From Cyanophora paradoxa (taxonomy: Eukaryota; Glaucocystophyceae; Cyanophorales; Cyanophoraceae), in assembly GCA_004431415.1 (NCBI GenBank), contig QPMI01000022.1, forward strand, positions 248,001 through 312,000: 64,000 nucleotides of DNA, read 5' to 3'. The translations under genes and the position numbers were made by a program. The stretch's first letter is position 1. Each line of letters opens with the position of its first letter. Positions 1 to 13,824 of this stretch are shown here, piece by piece. The notes below the pieces were generated by a model. That model had not been told where the DNA came from. It ran no database searches and saw nothing but the letters and a program-made list of their open reading frames with translations.

Positions 1-872
1 GCGCGCGCGCGCGCGTAGCACGCGAGCTATAAATAGCTTAGCGCGGAGGAAGCGCACCGGAGGGTGCCGAGGAGGTCCTTCAGGAGGCCCGCGCGGTCCG
101 GGCAGCGAACCTGCACACGGATCAAATTCGACGAGATGAAGGAAGAGAAGAAAGAAAGGGCGGGATCGCACCTTGACGACGAACAGGTTCCCGTGCTCCG
201 CGTCCTCGCGCTCGAGAAGAGACAGGTCGATGTCGAAGACTGCGCGAGCGGCGTGAGGGGTCCTGCAGCGGGGACCAGAGGAGCTGGACGGCTCGCCGGC
301 GTCGTGCGTGTCGCAGAGAACGTTGTCCATCGACGTGCGCCCGTGGAAGTTCTGACGGTGCGGCGCGTCAGCACGAGCGGCAGTGGTAAGCGCCGCCAGT
401 GGAGCGCTCGTGCTGACCTTAGGGCCGGGCGAGCCGCCGCGCTTCTTCTTCGGCGCGGCCTCCCCAACAGCGCCATCAAAAGCAGCGGAAACAGTGAAGC
501 TGCGCGCCGCCGAGTGCACGGGGCGGGCCAGCCGTGGGCTTGCGAGAGGATCGGCCATGAACTGACGCCGAGGGAGCTGCGGGCGAGATGCCTGTAGACA
601 CATTCAGAAACAGAATTTCGCTTCGGGGCGGAGGGGCAGTGGCGCAGTGACGACGGGACGCGACGATTGCTATGGCCGCCCGTGCGCGCGGGGTCGGCTG
701 GCAGTCCAGCGGGGCTCATAAAGCGCTGATTCTAGAGCACCCATCATACCTTTGACGGCTTCGCCGGCAGGGGAAGCACGTGAGAGACGGGTCGCGCGAC
801 GGCCTGTACGCTGGCGGCGGGGAGGGCGACCGTAGCGAACGCGGCCATCTTCGTCTCTATGCGGCTGGACAT
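1..872 (-). CDS. Partial ACT-domain protein, 5' part only
   Basis: Three exons can be joined on the minus strand: about 872-750 (start ATG at 872, 41 codons), an exon ending at 172 that holds the frame beginning FMADPLAS near 561, and about 110-58. The gene continues past the left edge. The N-terminus is Ala/Val-rich with scattered Arg and Lys and no acidic cluster, compatible with an organelle targeting peptide, followed by a low-complexity linker with a basic KKKR patch. The last visible exons read DLSLLEREDAEHGNLFVVK and VRCPDRAGLLKDLLGTLR. The second is a typical start of an ACT domain (beta strand, then DRxGLL helix), which binds small ligands, often amino acids, in regulatory proteins. 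The enzyme or regulator it belongs to lies outside the window. The start is chosen because it is the first ATG in a frame that splices cleanly; an ATG at about 558 is an alternative. Confidence 0.55.
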
Positions 873-1181
873 AGCTGTGAACGACAGCGGCTTCTGACCG
901 CAGAGAACTGACCAGTCTACGAGGAACCACGAACGAAGCTGACGGGTACCGGCAGTTAGTTCCTCAGCCTGCAGGATGGCGTTCGCTGGGGTTCCCGTCG
1001 TCTCCGCTTCCTCGCATGCAGTAGCTGGTCTCATTCAGGTGCGCGTCACTCCAACGGATCGCCGCAAAAAGCCGGACGCGGATAGATCGTAATGAGGGAT
1101 GTGCACGGGCGGCCGAGTATCGGCCAGCCAACGAACGCCCCGCCTCCGATAAGTTCATTAGCCTCGATCTGCCGGCTTTGA
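873..1181. promoter_or_regulatory. Shared upstream region of ACT-domain gene (-) and GMC gene (+)
   Basis: About 0.3-0.5 kb separates two divergently read genes. Minus-strand reading of this interval is open but not gene-like, and no separate gene can be supported. A bidirectional promoter is inferred from layout only; no clear TATA box was seen. The first exon of the GMC gene may lie here. Confidence 0.3.
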
Positions 1182-4426
<3,245 letters not shown>

Positions 4427-4818
4427 AATTGATCGATATCGATACCGGCCGGGGTCCGGGCCCGCCTTTTTTTCGTGTGTGCATTTGTGCTCGATTGACT
4501 AGAATTCTGGGGAGCTAGCTCGCCCCTGCAGCTGCGTTGTAATTTTGTGAAACATTTTTCAACTGTCGCTTTTGTGCAGCACCCGGCGTGGCGCTAGCTG
4601 GGCTGGCGCCCGGGGCAAGCTGGGGCGCGTGAGCCGGTCTGGAAATCATCTTTAAATAGAAAGCATCTTTCGGCGCAGTCCTGCGCCAAACGAGGGACGG
4701 GAGAAAGCGGCGGGGGGCGGGGACAGGAGACAAGAGCGGGGCGGAGGGAGAAGGGAAGAGATGGCCGAGCGGAGTTGGGAGAAGACGGGGGCCAGAAGAC
4801 GAGCCAGCTGAAAGCCGG
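4427..4818. other. Tail-to-tail intergenic region
   Basis: This 392 bp stretch lies between the stop codons of two convergent genes. It holds a T-run near 4467 and otherwise mixed sequence. No gene or recognisable terminator motif is seen. Confidence 0.5.
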
Positions 4819-6637
4819 CTAGAAGATGGGAATGTACTGGGAAATGCGCTGCTTCTGGTCCTGCGCGATGCACTCCGAGATCCATACGATGTTGCGGATC
4901 TGCCGGGGTACGGGCGTCAGGAGGCGGCGGGCGCGGATGCGCGAGGGGGGCGGTTCGGCCGGCCGCGCCTTAAGAAGCCCCCTCTGCCAGGCCCGCTACT
5001 GTTCCCAAACTAGGCCCGCTACGGGCGTCGAGGGGGGTGCGGCAGCCCGCGCCCTCTTTAGACCGTTCTGCCGCGCCCGCTACCATTCCCAAACTACCGC
5101 ACCTCCTGCTCCTTAAGCTTGACGTAGGCGTAGTAGATGCCGTAGTGGAACTGCTGCTCAAAGGCGTCCCGGTTGAGCTTCACCTGCCGGCGAAGAAGAA
5201 GTTAGAAAGAGGGGAAAAGAAAGGAAAGGAAAGAAAGGAAAGAGGGACCTCGGTCTCGAAGAAGAAGTCCTCGAGCGACTTCTCGCTCGCCATCTGCATC
5301 TCCTGGAACATCGCACGGTAGGCCTGTTTGTGCGGGGGAGTCTCAGAGGTGGGGGGGAGAGGGGGAGAGGGGAAGGGCGGGGCGCACGGGGTACGGCTCG
5401 ACGGCCTGCCGGACGCCGTCCAGATCGTCCGCGCGGGCAAGGCTGCCCGGCGGGTCGGCCGGGGAGGGGTAGAGGGGCGCGGGGGGGCGCACCGGGAGAT
5501 GCCCTCGGGGTACAGCTCGCCGAAGGTCGGGTACAGCTTTTGCCGGTCGTCCTTGGTCAGCTCCGTGCCGAACGAGTTGATGGTGATGTTGATCGCCCTC
5601 CGGTCGGCCTCGAACTGCACAACCCGACGGCTCGGCTCTCGGCGCCGGCCGCGCGGGCGGGCAGCGCACCCTGAGGATGTTGCCCATGACCTCAGCGGTG
5701 ATGCCGCCCAGGGACTGGCAGAACTTATAGAAGTCCTGCGGCGGCGCCCCGGCGCGTCGGCGCGGGCGGCGGGCGGCGGGCGGCGGGCGGCGGGCGGCCC
5801 GCACCTCCAGATACGCCATGTAGAGCGTGTTCCTGATGATCTCGATGTTCATCTCGTCGAGATCCTCGATGGAGACGCAGTTGATGAAGTAGGGCGCTGC
5901 GCGGGATGCGAGGCGCGTGTGAGCCGAGCCGGGCGCGGCGGCGAGGCGGGCCGGGCGGGCCGTGGCGCACCGAGCGGGGTGTCGACGAGGACCATGCGGT
6001 ACAGCTCGCGCGGGCTGTTGGCTACGCAGAGCGTCGCGATGCTGTCGAACATGCCGAGCGGGTGGCACTTCTCGATGAGCTCCGAGGTGTCCCGCTCGTG
6101 CAGCGTGCCCGTGATGAGCATAATCACGTTGTCGATCATGTAGCCGTACCTGGAGGTCGCCGAACAGGGCGGGATGCGCGGTCAGACGCGACTCGCGGCG
6201 AAGAGACGGGGTCGAGGGCGGCTCGCGCGGCGGCACGCACGTGATGTAGTCCATGAAAGTCGACAGTGGCTTCACTGCCTGCACGCGCAGATGGTTGAAC
6301 TCCTGCACCAGCTTCTGCGTCGTCTTGTCCGCGATAGTCGTGGTCGCAAGCGGCGACGGCTCATTCGCGAGGAAGTTGCCGTAGTCCGTGCTCTGCAAAT
6401 GGAGCTTCACATCCTCCAGCGTTTCGCACTGGCACAGATTCGCGTAGTCGGCGGTCGTCAAGATGCCCGACCGGAACCCGCGAACGATGCCCTCCAAGAA
6501 GCCATCGTTCACGTTGAAGTAAAGCCTGAAGCGAGCGAGCATCAGGGGCCGCCGGCCGACTTGGGGGCCACACGAGACAGCGGGCTGGCTAAGCGCGCGG
6601 CGGCGGGTCGCATCGGTACGCACATATCTTCGAACAT
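4819..6637 (-). CDS. VMA6: V-type proton ATPase V0 subunit d
   Basis: Ten exons (about 6637-6624, 6525-6241, 6149-5971, 5896-5805, 5735-5670, 5614-5493, 5442-5388, 5323-5249, 5183-5103, 4899-4819) join exactly into 350 codons including stop, the usual family length of about 350 residues. Diagnostic stretches run in order: [17 protein letters not shown] at the N-terminus, [66 protein letters not shown] and the C-terminal [12 protein letters not shown]...YIPIF. Subunit d sits on the cytosolic face of the membrane sector and couples the c-ring to the central stalk in the enzyme that acidifies vacuoles and other endomembrane compartments. The first exon is only 14 nt; it is chosen because ATG plus the donor GTGCGTACC restores the family N-terminus. 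Introns are 55-203 bp. The gene is head to head with the MATH-BTB gene. Confidence 0.95.
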
Positions 6638-6852
6638 TGCCCCCTGCGGACAGCAACGCAAAAGGGAGGCCGTCAGCTACATCGTCTCGTAACAGGCGAC
6701 CTCCGCGTGGGGTCGCGGAGCGCCCGGCTTTCTATCATGCCTAGCAAGGTGAGCAGAGCGCGAGCGTACCATCTTGACTAGCCTTCTCTTCCGCCGCGAG
6801 GCGAGCCGATGTGCACTGTACCCCTCCACAATCGGCGCAGCGGTCGTCAACC
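6638..6852. promoter_or_regulatory. Short head-to-head spacer, VMA6 (-) and MATH-BTB gene (+)
   Basis: Only 215 bp separate the two divergent start codons, so both promoters must overlap here. An ATG at about 6737 followed by a donor-like AAG/GTGAGC might be part of a leader exon of the plus-strand gene. No TATA box is obvious. Confidence 0.4.
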
Positions 6853-9800
6853 ATGCCTCCGCCGCCCGCGCCGACGGCGTACGTCCCGGAGACCTTCGTA
6901 TTCAAGTACACAGTCAGGGTGAGTCCGGATTCGTGCCCCGTGGCGGCCCGAGTGCTGTGGGAAAACGAGTCGGCGACGAGAACAGCGACTCAGCGCCCTG
7001 ATCGCTCCACGGGACGGCGTACAATCTATGGGATTGCTTGTATTTCAAGTGTTGCCCTCCCCCCCGCGCTAGATATGCGCTGCGCTGTCTTTTCGCTGGC
7101 TGGGTCCGAGCGTTGACAGGCGCGCTGACGCCGTCGCCAGGCGTGGTCTGCACAGGAGGAGGTGATTAGAAGCAAACCGTTTGGTGCCGATGGCTGGTAA
7201 GCGGTTTCCTGCCGAACGACTGAATGCGCTTCATCCGTACGCGTGCTTACCAGGCTCCCGCGCGCGCGCGGCGCAGGAACTGGTGAGGATTGCGCCGTGC
7301 GACGCTTCTGCTACGATCTAACTTCTCTTTTCTGCTCTTCCATCCCCAGGCAACTCAAAGTGCGCGCCGTTCTCCAGCCTCCTGCGCGCGCTGGCGCCTG
7401 CCGCGCGGATACGCGCGCCCCGGCCCCTGGCCGAGCCGCCCGTCTCATTTTCCGGCAGATCTTTCCTCGGGGAGACCACAACAAGACCTGTGAGAAGTGG
7501 AACACGCACCTCTCGGTCTACCTCGAGGTCCGCCCGCATCAAATTTTAAACCGGATTTTGAATCTTAAAGCTCCAACGTTAACCCGCGCGCGCGCAGCCG
7601 TGCGGGTCGGACCCCGACTTATCGTACCACTCTTGGAGCCGAAACGTGAAGTTCGCGATCTCCGTCGGCTCCGGCACGCGCCTCGAGACGGCCGTCAACT
7701 TCGAGCTCGCCGGTTCGATTCGAATCCAAGCAATTCGATTCGGATTCAATTCAAACGTTTCGAGCAGGGAAGAAGGACTGGGGATGGAAGAAGTTCGCGA
7801 AGCTGCCGCTGCGCGCCAGCCACTTCGACGAGGGCGAGGACGAGGTCACGTTCGAGGCGCGCCGGATTCGAACCCAAGCCTCCCTCCAATCGCGATATAT
7901 ACAGATCAAGCCCTAGATCCTGAGCTTGAGCTTGGCTCTCAAAGCTGCGAGGCTCTCGAAAACTGGAATAATTCGAAGGATTAGAATTCGAGTTCGAGGC
8001 GCGCGCGTCCGGGCCCTACAACTAACCTCGCCTTTTAAACCGCGCAGGTTTCCGTCACGTGCGCATGGCCTGACTCTCTTAAATTTTGATCGCTTCTTAA
8101 GATTTTGATCCGTAAATTCTTCTTAAGATTCCGCTCGCGACGGCTTCTTTAATTTTTGAATTTGATCGAACCACGCTGACCCCCCCCCCCCCGCCGCAGG
8201 TACCTCGATCCACCCGAGGCCCGCCGGCCGCGTGCGCCCTCCTGTACCCCTTCCCCCAACTCCCCGGGCCCCCCCTCCCTCGGGTCGGCGCCTGTTCTTT
8301 AAGCCTCACTGGGGCGCAGCGGCTGCGGAGGGGTCGCAGCGGGGGTACAGCGCGGCGCCCCTCGGCGTGGCCCTGAACGACCCGACCTTCGTACCCCCCT
8401 AGCCTCCCTCCATCCCCCTCCCAAGTAACAGCTGACGCATCGTCGCAGGCTGACGTCGTGTTCGTGTTCCCTCCGAACTCGGGCCGCCGCCGGCGCCGCC
8501 GGAGCAGCGGCGGGGCGGCCGCCGCCTCCGCCTCCGCCTCCGGATCCGCCGGGAACAGAGCCTCAGCCTCAGCCTCGGCCTCGGCTTCCGGAGAGGCGGG
8601 CGGCGCCTGCGGCTGCGGGGAGGCAGCGGAGGGGCCGGGGGGCCCGGAGGGGCCTGACCCGCTGGCTCTGGATCTTGGATTGGAGGGGGAGGATGAGGGG
8701 GGGGAAGAGGAGGAGGAGGAGGGCGCGGAGGACCCGGAGGAGGATATCCTGGACGGGCCCGAGGGGGGCGGCGACTCGGCGTCTGCGTCGGCGCGGGCCT
8801 CGGGGCCGGGGTCCCTGGGCCTAGGCCTAGGGCAAGGCCTTCCGGCCCAGCAGCAGCAACAGCAGCAGCAGGAGGCCGAGCCGCCCTCGAAGCGGCCGCG
8901 GCCGGGGGACGAGGAAGGGGACGCCGCGCCCGCAGGAGGCGACGCGGCCGCGCTGGCCGCGACGCCCCCGCCGGCCGCGGTCGCGGGGCGGGCGGGCCCC
9001 CGCGGGGAGCCATCGCCGCTGCGCGCCCAGGTGCGACTCTATGCATATGGGACCTAGATCAAGATCGAGAGCTAGACCGCCGCGCCCAAGTTCAATACGT
9101 TTCTCTGCTAGCTATGGCGCTCCCTCGCTGATCTCAGCCGCCTCGGGTTGCGACCGCCGCGCCTAAATGAAGACGATTTCGTCTAGCATCGATATTCAGC
9201 CATGCCCCCGCTGATCATGATCTGGTTGGCAGGGCTCGCCGGCGCACGGGCCGGCGGGGGCTTCGGGCTCGCCGGCGGGCCCGGGCACCCCGGGGGCATC
9301 CTCCTCCTCCCCGGGGCGCCCCCCCGCCCCGCCCCGCCAGTGCGTCTACGCCCACAAGGTGCGCGCCCTCCCCGCGGCGGGCCCCGCCCCTCCCGGCGCC
9401 CGCCCCGCCTACCCGCCGATATCGTCTTGGAGAGATATTTCATTTGCATTCGCCTGCCCGACCGGCGCCCCCGCCTCCGGGCGGGCGCAGGTCGTGCTCT
9501 CGGCGCGCTCGCCGTACTTCCGGGCCCTCTTCGGCAGCGGCCTGCGGGAGGTCCGCGTGGCTCCCCGCCCCCGGTCTAGGTCTATAGCTAGATCTATAGC
9601 TAGATCTGGTGACTTGTAGGAGGACAAGAACAAGGCCAGCGCGCGCGTTAGCGCCTGTAGCCAGCTCCTCCGCGCCCCTCCCCGGTCTCCACTTCTCTCC
9701 TATCTAGCCTAGCCAAGCCTCTCACCGCCCCGCCCCGCCCCGCCCCGCCCCGCCCCGCCCCCGCCCCGCCCCGCCCCGCCCCGCCCCGCCCCGCCCCGCC

Positions 9801-12307
9801 CCCGCCCCGCCCCGCCCTGCTCCGCCCCGCCCCGCCCGCCCCGCCCCGCCCCGCCCCGCCCTAGGCCTGCCCCGCCCCGCCCCGCCGCTGCCTCCGGGCC
9901 TCCCCTCTCTCCTCGCCCCGCCCTCACCCCGCCCCTCCGCCCCAACCCAGATCTAGATGCCTATCTAGCCCCGTCTACATCTAGATGCCTATCTAGCCTA
10001 GCCTCCCCTCTCTCCTCGCCCCGCCCCTCACCGCGCCCTTCCTTTGCAGAGCGGGATGCGGGAGATCCCGCATCCCGCTCTGTATCTAGCCTAGCCTAGC
10101 CAAGCCTCTCGCCCCGCTCCCGCCCCCGCCCCCGCCCCGCCCCGCCCCGTCTACATCTAGATGCCTATCTAGCCTAGCCTAGCCTCTTTCCGCGCCTCGC
10201 TTCTCACCAGTGCGCATATGCATCAGAGCGGGATGCGGGAGATCCCGGTGGCGGGGTGCGAGCGCGACGCCTTCCTCGACCTCCTCCGCTTCCTCTACAC
10301 CGGCGCCACCCCGGACCTCGTGCGCGATGCAATTGCAAATTAATAAAAGTTTAAAGAACCTAAATGTATAGCAAATTTCTAGATTAGATTCTTGATCTAG
10401 CTAGCGATATATATATAGATTTCATGATCAATTCCTCCCTAGATCTGCTCCGCTTCCTCTACACGGGGGCCGCCCCGGACCTCGTGCGCGGAAATTTTAG
10501 ATTCTTAATGTCGATTTAGATTCTCCTCTAGATCTCTATAGCTAGATCTCCTCCGCTTCCTCTACACCGGCGCCAGTCCCGACCTTGTGTGCGTCGACGT
10601 CGGATCGAACCGAGATCTAGATCTAGACGTCGACGTCCGGGATCCAACACAGCGTTTCTAGAGTCTTGATCATGATCTAGATTTTCCTCTCTAGATCTCT
10701 TCCCCTTCCTCTACACCGGCGCCACCCCGGACCTCGTGCGCGCGGCCGCGGAATCAGATTGTCGATTTCTAGCTTGTCGATCTAGATCTAGATCTTCTTC
10801 TCCACAGCTATATATAGCTAAATCTCTGATCATGATCCGATGCTAATAGAGCACTCTCAAGGCTAGCTATAAGGATTTATAGTTTCCAGATCGCACCGGA
10901 GCCACCTCTCGTGATCTAGATCGAGGAGTCTCTAGATCTAATCTCGAGCTCTGATTGCCGGATCCCCGCTCCGCAGGGGCGCAAGAAGTTCGCGGTTTTC
11001 CGCGTGGCGGACCGCTACGCCGTCGAGGAGCTCCGCTCCAAGGTACCGGGCCCCCGCTTGTAACAATAAACGATCGGCTAGACAGTATCTAACTAACTCT
11101 AAGTATCTAACTCTCGCGATCGGGCCTGCGCGCCCTCAGGCGCTCTCGAGGATCTTCGGGGGCGTCAGCGCCAAGTCGGTGATCCCCGTGCTGCGCTTCG
11201 CGACGCACTTCGACCGCGACGACACCCGCCGCCTCAAGCAGTCTGCACCCCGCCCCCTCTACCCCCCCTTCCTCCTTCCTTCTACCCCCCCGCTCCCCCT
11301 CCCCCACTTCCCCCCCTCCACCCCCAGCGCCCCGCTCCCGCCCCAGATCCCGCTTCCCCCCCCCCCCCCCGTCCTTTCCCCCCCCCCCCTCTCCCGGCCC
11401 CGACCCCGCCCCGGCCCCGCTCCCCTCCGCGCCCGGCCCCACCCTCGCCCCGCCCCGCCCCCGCCCCGCCCCGCGCTCCTCCTCCGCGCCGCCGCCCCGC
11501 CCGGCCCAGCCCCGCCCCGCGCCGTCCTCCCCGACTCTTCCTCACGCCGCGCTCGCCCGCCCCGCCCCGCCCATGGCCAGGTACGCGCTGGAGTACGTCT
11601 CGAAGCACCCGGAGCCCGTCTGCCGCTCCCCAGAGTTCAAGCGCCTCCTCGCCGAGGGCGGTCCGCGATGCCCCGCCCCGCCCCGCCCCGCCCGCATCCG
11701 CGCTGGCTCTTAGCTATAGATTAGATTAGATCTTACATCGTATATATATATAGCTTTACATAGCATAATTTAGGCCGAGACTCTCCAGAGCATTTCAAGC
11801 AGGCATCTTTGGTTCACATATATATATAGATCTCCACCTAGATCCCGGACGTCGACTCGATTTGATCCGGGGCGTGCGGGCGGGCGGGCGCAGGGCCGCT
11901 GGTGGGGGAGCTCTTCGGGGCCCTCGCGGCGCGCATCCGCGAGCTCCAGCGCGACATGTCCAACCGCTGCGACTGCGGTCCGCCCCGCCCGCCCCCCCTC
12001 CCCCCCTTGGCCCGAGGTCCCGCCCCGCGGCCGCCCCCTCCCCCCCCGCCCCGCGGCCCCCCTTCCCCTCCCCCCCCCTCCCCCCGCCCCGCGCCCGCGC
12101 CCCGCCCCGCCCCGCGCTCACTTTATATAATTCGAGCGCTATAGCTATCATCCCCCCCGCCCCCCCCCCCCCCCCCCCCCCGGCCCCCCGGCGCCCGCCC
12201 CACCCCCCCCCCCCCACCCGCCCCCCACACCCCCCCCCCACCCCGCCCCCCCTTCCCCTCCTCTCCCCCCCTGATCGACGCCGGCGCGCGCAGACGACGC
12301 GGAGTAG
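6853..12307 (+). CDS. MATH-BTB-BACK domain protein with low-complexity insert
   Basis: Eighteen exons join without frame breaks into 539 codons including stop. Residues about 1-150 form a MATH domain: MPPPPAPTAYVPETFVFKY, WQLKIFPRGDHNK, EKWNTHLSVYLE, SYHSWSRNVKFAISV, DEVTFEVSVTYLD. A BTB domain starts with LNDPTFADVVFVFP, is split by an acidic, Gly/Ser/Ala-rich insert of about 180 residues with poly-Q (8850-8875), and resumes with CVYAHKVVLSARSPYFRALF and DLLRFLYTGATPDL. A BACK-like region follows (ADRYAVEELRSK, ALEYVSKHPEPV, FKRLLAEG). Proteins of this layout (plant BPM, animal SPOP) are cullin-3 substrate adaptors; that role is inferred. Oddities: micro-exons of 10 nt (7350-7359), 11 nt (8048-8058) and 18 nt (9341-9358); a GC donor at 7857; introns flanking exon 13 carry broken copies of that exon. 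The ATG at 6853 gives the family-like N-terminus. Confidence 0.88.
9722..9935. repeat. CCCCG/CCCCGC tandem repeat within a MATH-BTB intron
   Basis: About 200 bp of CCCCGCCCCG-type units with few interruptions, inside the intron before exon 13. On the minus strand this is a run of G4 blocks spaced by single C, able in principle to form G-quadruplexes. Confidence 0.85.
10047..10082. repeat. Perfect 17-bp-arm palindrome made from exon 13 sequence
   Basis: The arm CAGAGCGGGATGCGGGA is followed by GA and then its exact reverse complement. The left arm and spacer are identical to the acceptor and first bases of MATH-BTB exon 13 (10224-10246), so this is a duplicated exon start folded back on itself. 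Confidence 0.9.
10441..10742 (+). repeat. Three intronic partial copies of MATH-BTB exon 13
   Basis: Stretches at about 10441-10490, 10543-10592 and 10693-10742 repeat the 3' half of exon 13 (encoding LLRFLYTGATPDL) including its donor GTGCGCG or a variant. Each is joined at its 5' side to AGATCT-type sequence rather than to the true exon start. They lie in the intron after exon 13 and would not be needed for the 539-codon product. Alternative use as exons cannot be excluded. Confidence 0.85.
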
Positions 12308-13824
12308 AAGTAGGTCCCCAGCTAGGAGCGGGCTCGGCGTGCTTCCGTTCAATTGCAAGAGGCTTAATTTATATAAGCTTAAGCGAAGGCCGCCACTCCT
12401 ATCGCCCGGGGGTCCGCCTCGCGCTACACGTCCCCAGCGACCGCCACTCCCCCTAGGGCGGATTGGCCGTGTTTGCGCCGCCGCTGTACATGTACTTCAG
12501 ATCGCCTCTCCGGACCGTCGGATCATATAGCTATAGATAGGCTTGTACGCGCAACTGCTTTTTTCGGTTTTCATTTCCCCTTCAGGGCCTGTACATTTCA
12601 AGTTTTGCGCATGTGAGCTTCGAACTATGTACATGTATACGTATACTAGTGAATTAGCAACGTTAACACTAAAAATATTGTAGCAGTCCCAGCAGTTTAG
12701 TAAGCTATATAGCTAGCCCTGCAGCTGATCATGAACATGTACATTAGCTAAATTTCAAAGCATTTCGCACTTTTCGCAGCTGGAAGCCAGTGGAAGGCAG
12801 AGTCGAATATCAATCAAATTGACGTTGCGTTGTAATTACGGCGCTGCGCGCGCTCCCACCAGCTCCCGGGTCCGATCCCCCAGCTCTCCCCCTCAGGGGC
12901 GCCGCGCAGGGGCCTCCTTTCCCTCTCCCCCGGCCACCACCGCCGCCCGCCCCGCCCCGGCCCGCCCCGGCCCGCCCCGCCCCGCCGCCTCAAGGCGCTC
13001 GCGATTGCGATCGAAGAGGGCGCGGGGGTGCGGACGTCGACGGGGGCGCCGGGCCGGGCCGGGCCGGCGGCGCCAGCGGATCCGGAGGGTCTGCCGGCGG
13101 GCGAGCTCGAGCCCGCCCTCCTCCGCTTTTTAATTTCGAGAAGCACCGCGCCGCCGCCGGCGCCGCCGGCGAGCCTCCGGGCCTCGGAGCTCGCGGTCAG
13201 CGTCGATGCCTGAGTACCTTTCGGTAGAGGAGGAGGAGGCCCCGCCCCGCCTCGCGCTGGCCACCGGGGTCCGCCCGCCCCCGGGCCCGGCCCACCGCCC
13301 CTGCCGCCCGCTCCATGCCAGTGCCGGCTGCCTGCCAAACGGGGCGCGGTGCGGGGGTTCGGGCGTGGCGGGGCGGGGGGGTGCACGTGGGCGCAGGGGT
13401 GGGGCCGGGGGGTGAAGGGGGGGGAGCCGGGGGGGGGGGAAGGAGGGAGAGGGGGGCGGGGGCGGGGGGGGGAGGTAGGAGGGCGGCGGGGGCGGGAGAG
13501 TGTATTGGTGGGGGGGGAGGCTGGGGGGAAGCGCAGGCTCTCCGGGCCCGCGGCCGGGATTTGGTCCAGGGGGTACACGTGCTGCACAGTCGGACGTTGA
13601 CCGAAGTCGGTACGATGGGCCACGGCCAGTCGCCAAGATCAAGATTCGGGCCTTGTACGTAGACGAATTGCAAATCGCAGTTGAATCGCAGTTGCAATAT
13701 ATATAGTTGAGCAGGGAACGTTAACAACAGTTCTGGAAGGCTCTACATGTGCCTGCAGCTGCGTACATATCTAAATGATAAGGCGGACCAGACGCCGGCC
13801 CGGCCCTCGCGATCGACTCTAAAT
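12308..13824. other. GC-rich gap without supported gene
   Basis: Between two convergent genes. 12310-12840 has AT-rich stretches with short palindromes (for example near 12620-12740). 12880-13560 is extreme in composition: C-rich on one side and a long G-rich plus strand at 13370-13530. Open frames here are Pro/Arg/Gly translations of this composition and show no domain or splice pattern, so none is called. Confidence 0.5.

Noticed and set aside
8458..9057. Long open frame read as a separate acidic protein
   Set aside because: It is the low-complexity BTB insert exon of the MATH-BTB gene; its borders splice in phase to BTB sequence on both sides.
12814..13727. Overlapping Pro/Arg-rich open frames on the minus strand
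   Set aside because: They translate GC-skewed low-complexity DNA, occur in several frames at once, and show no domain or splice pattern.
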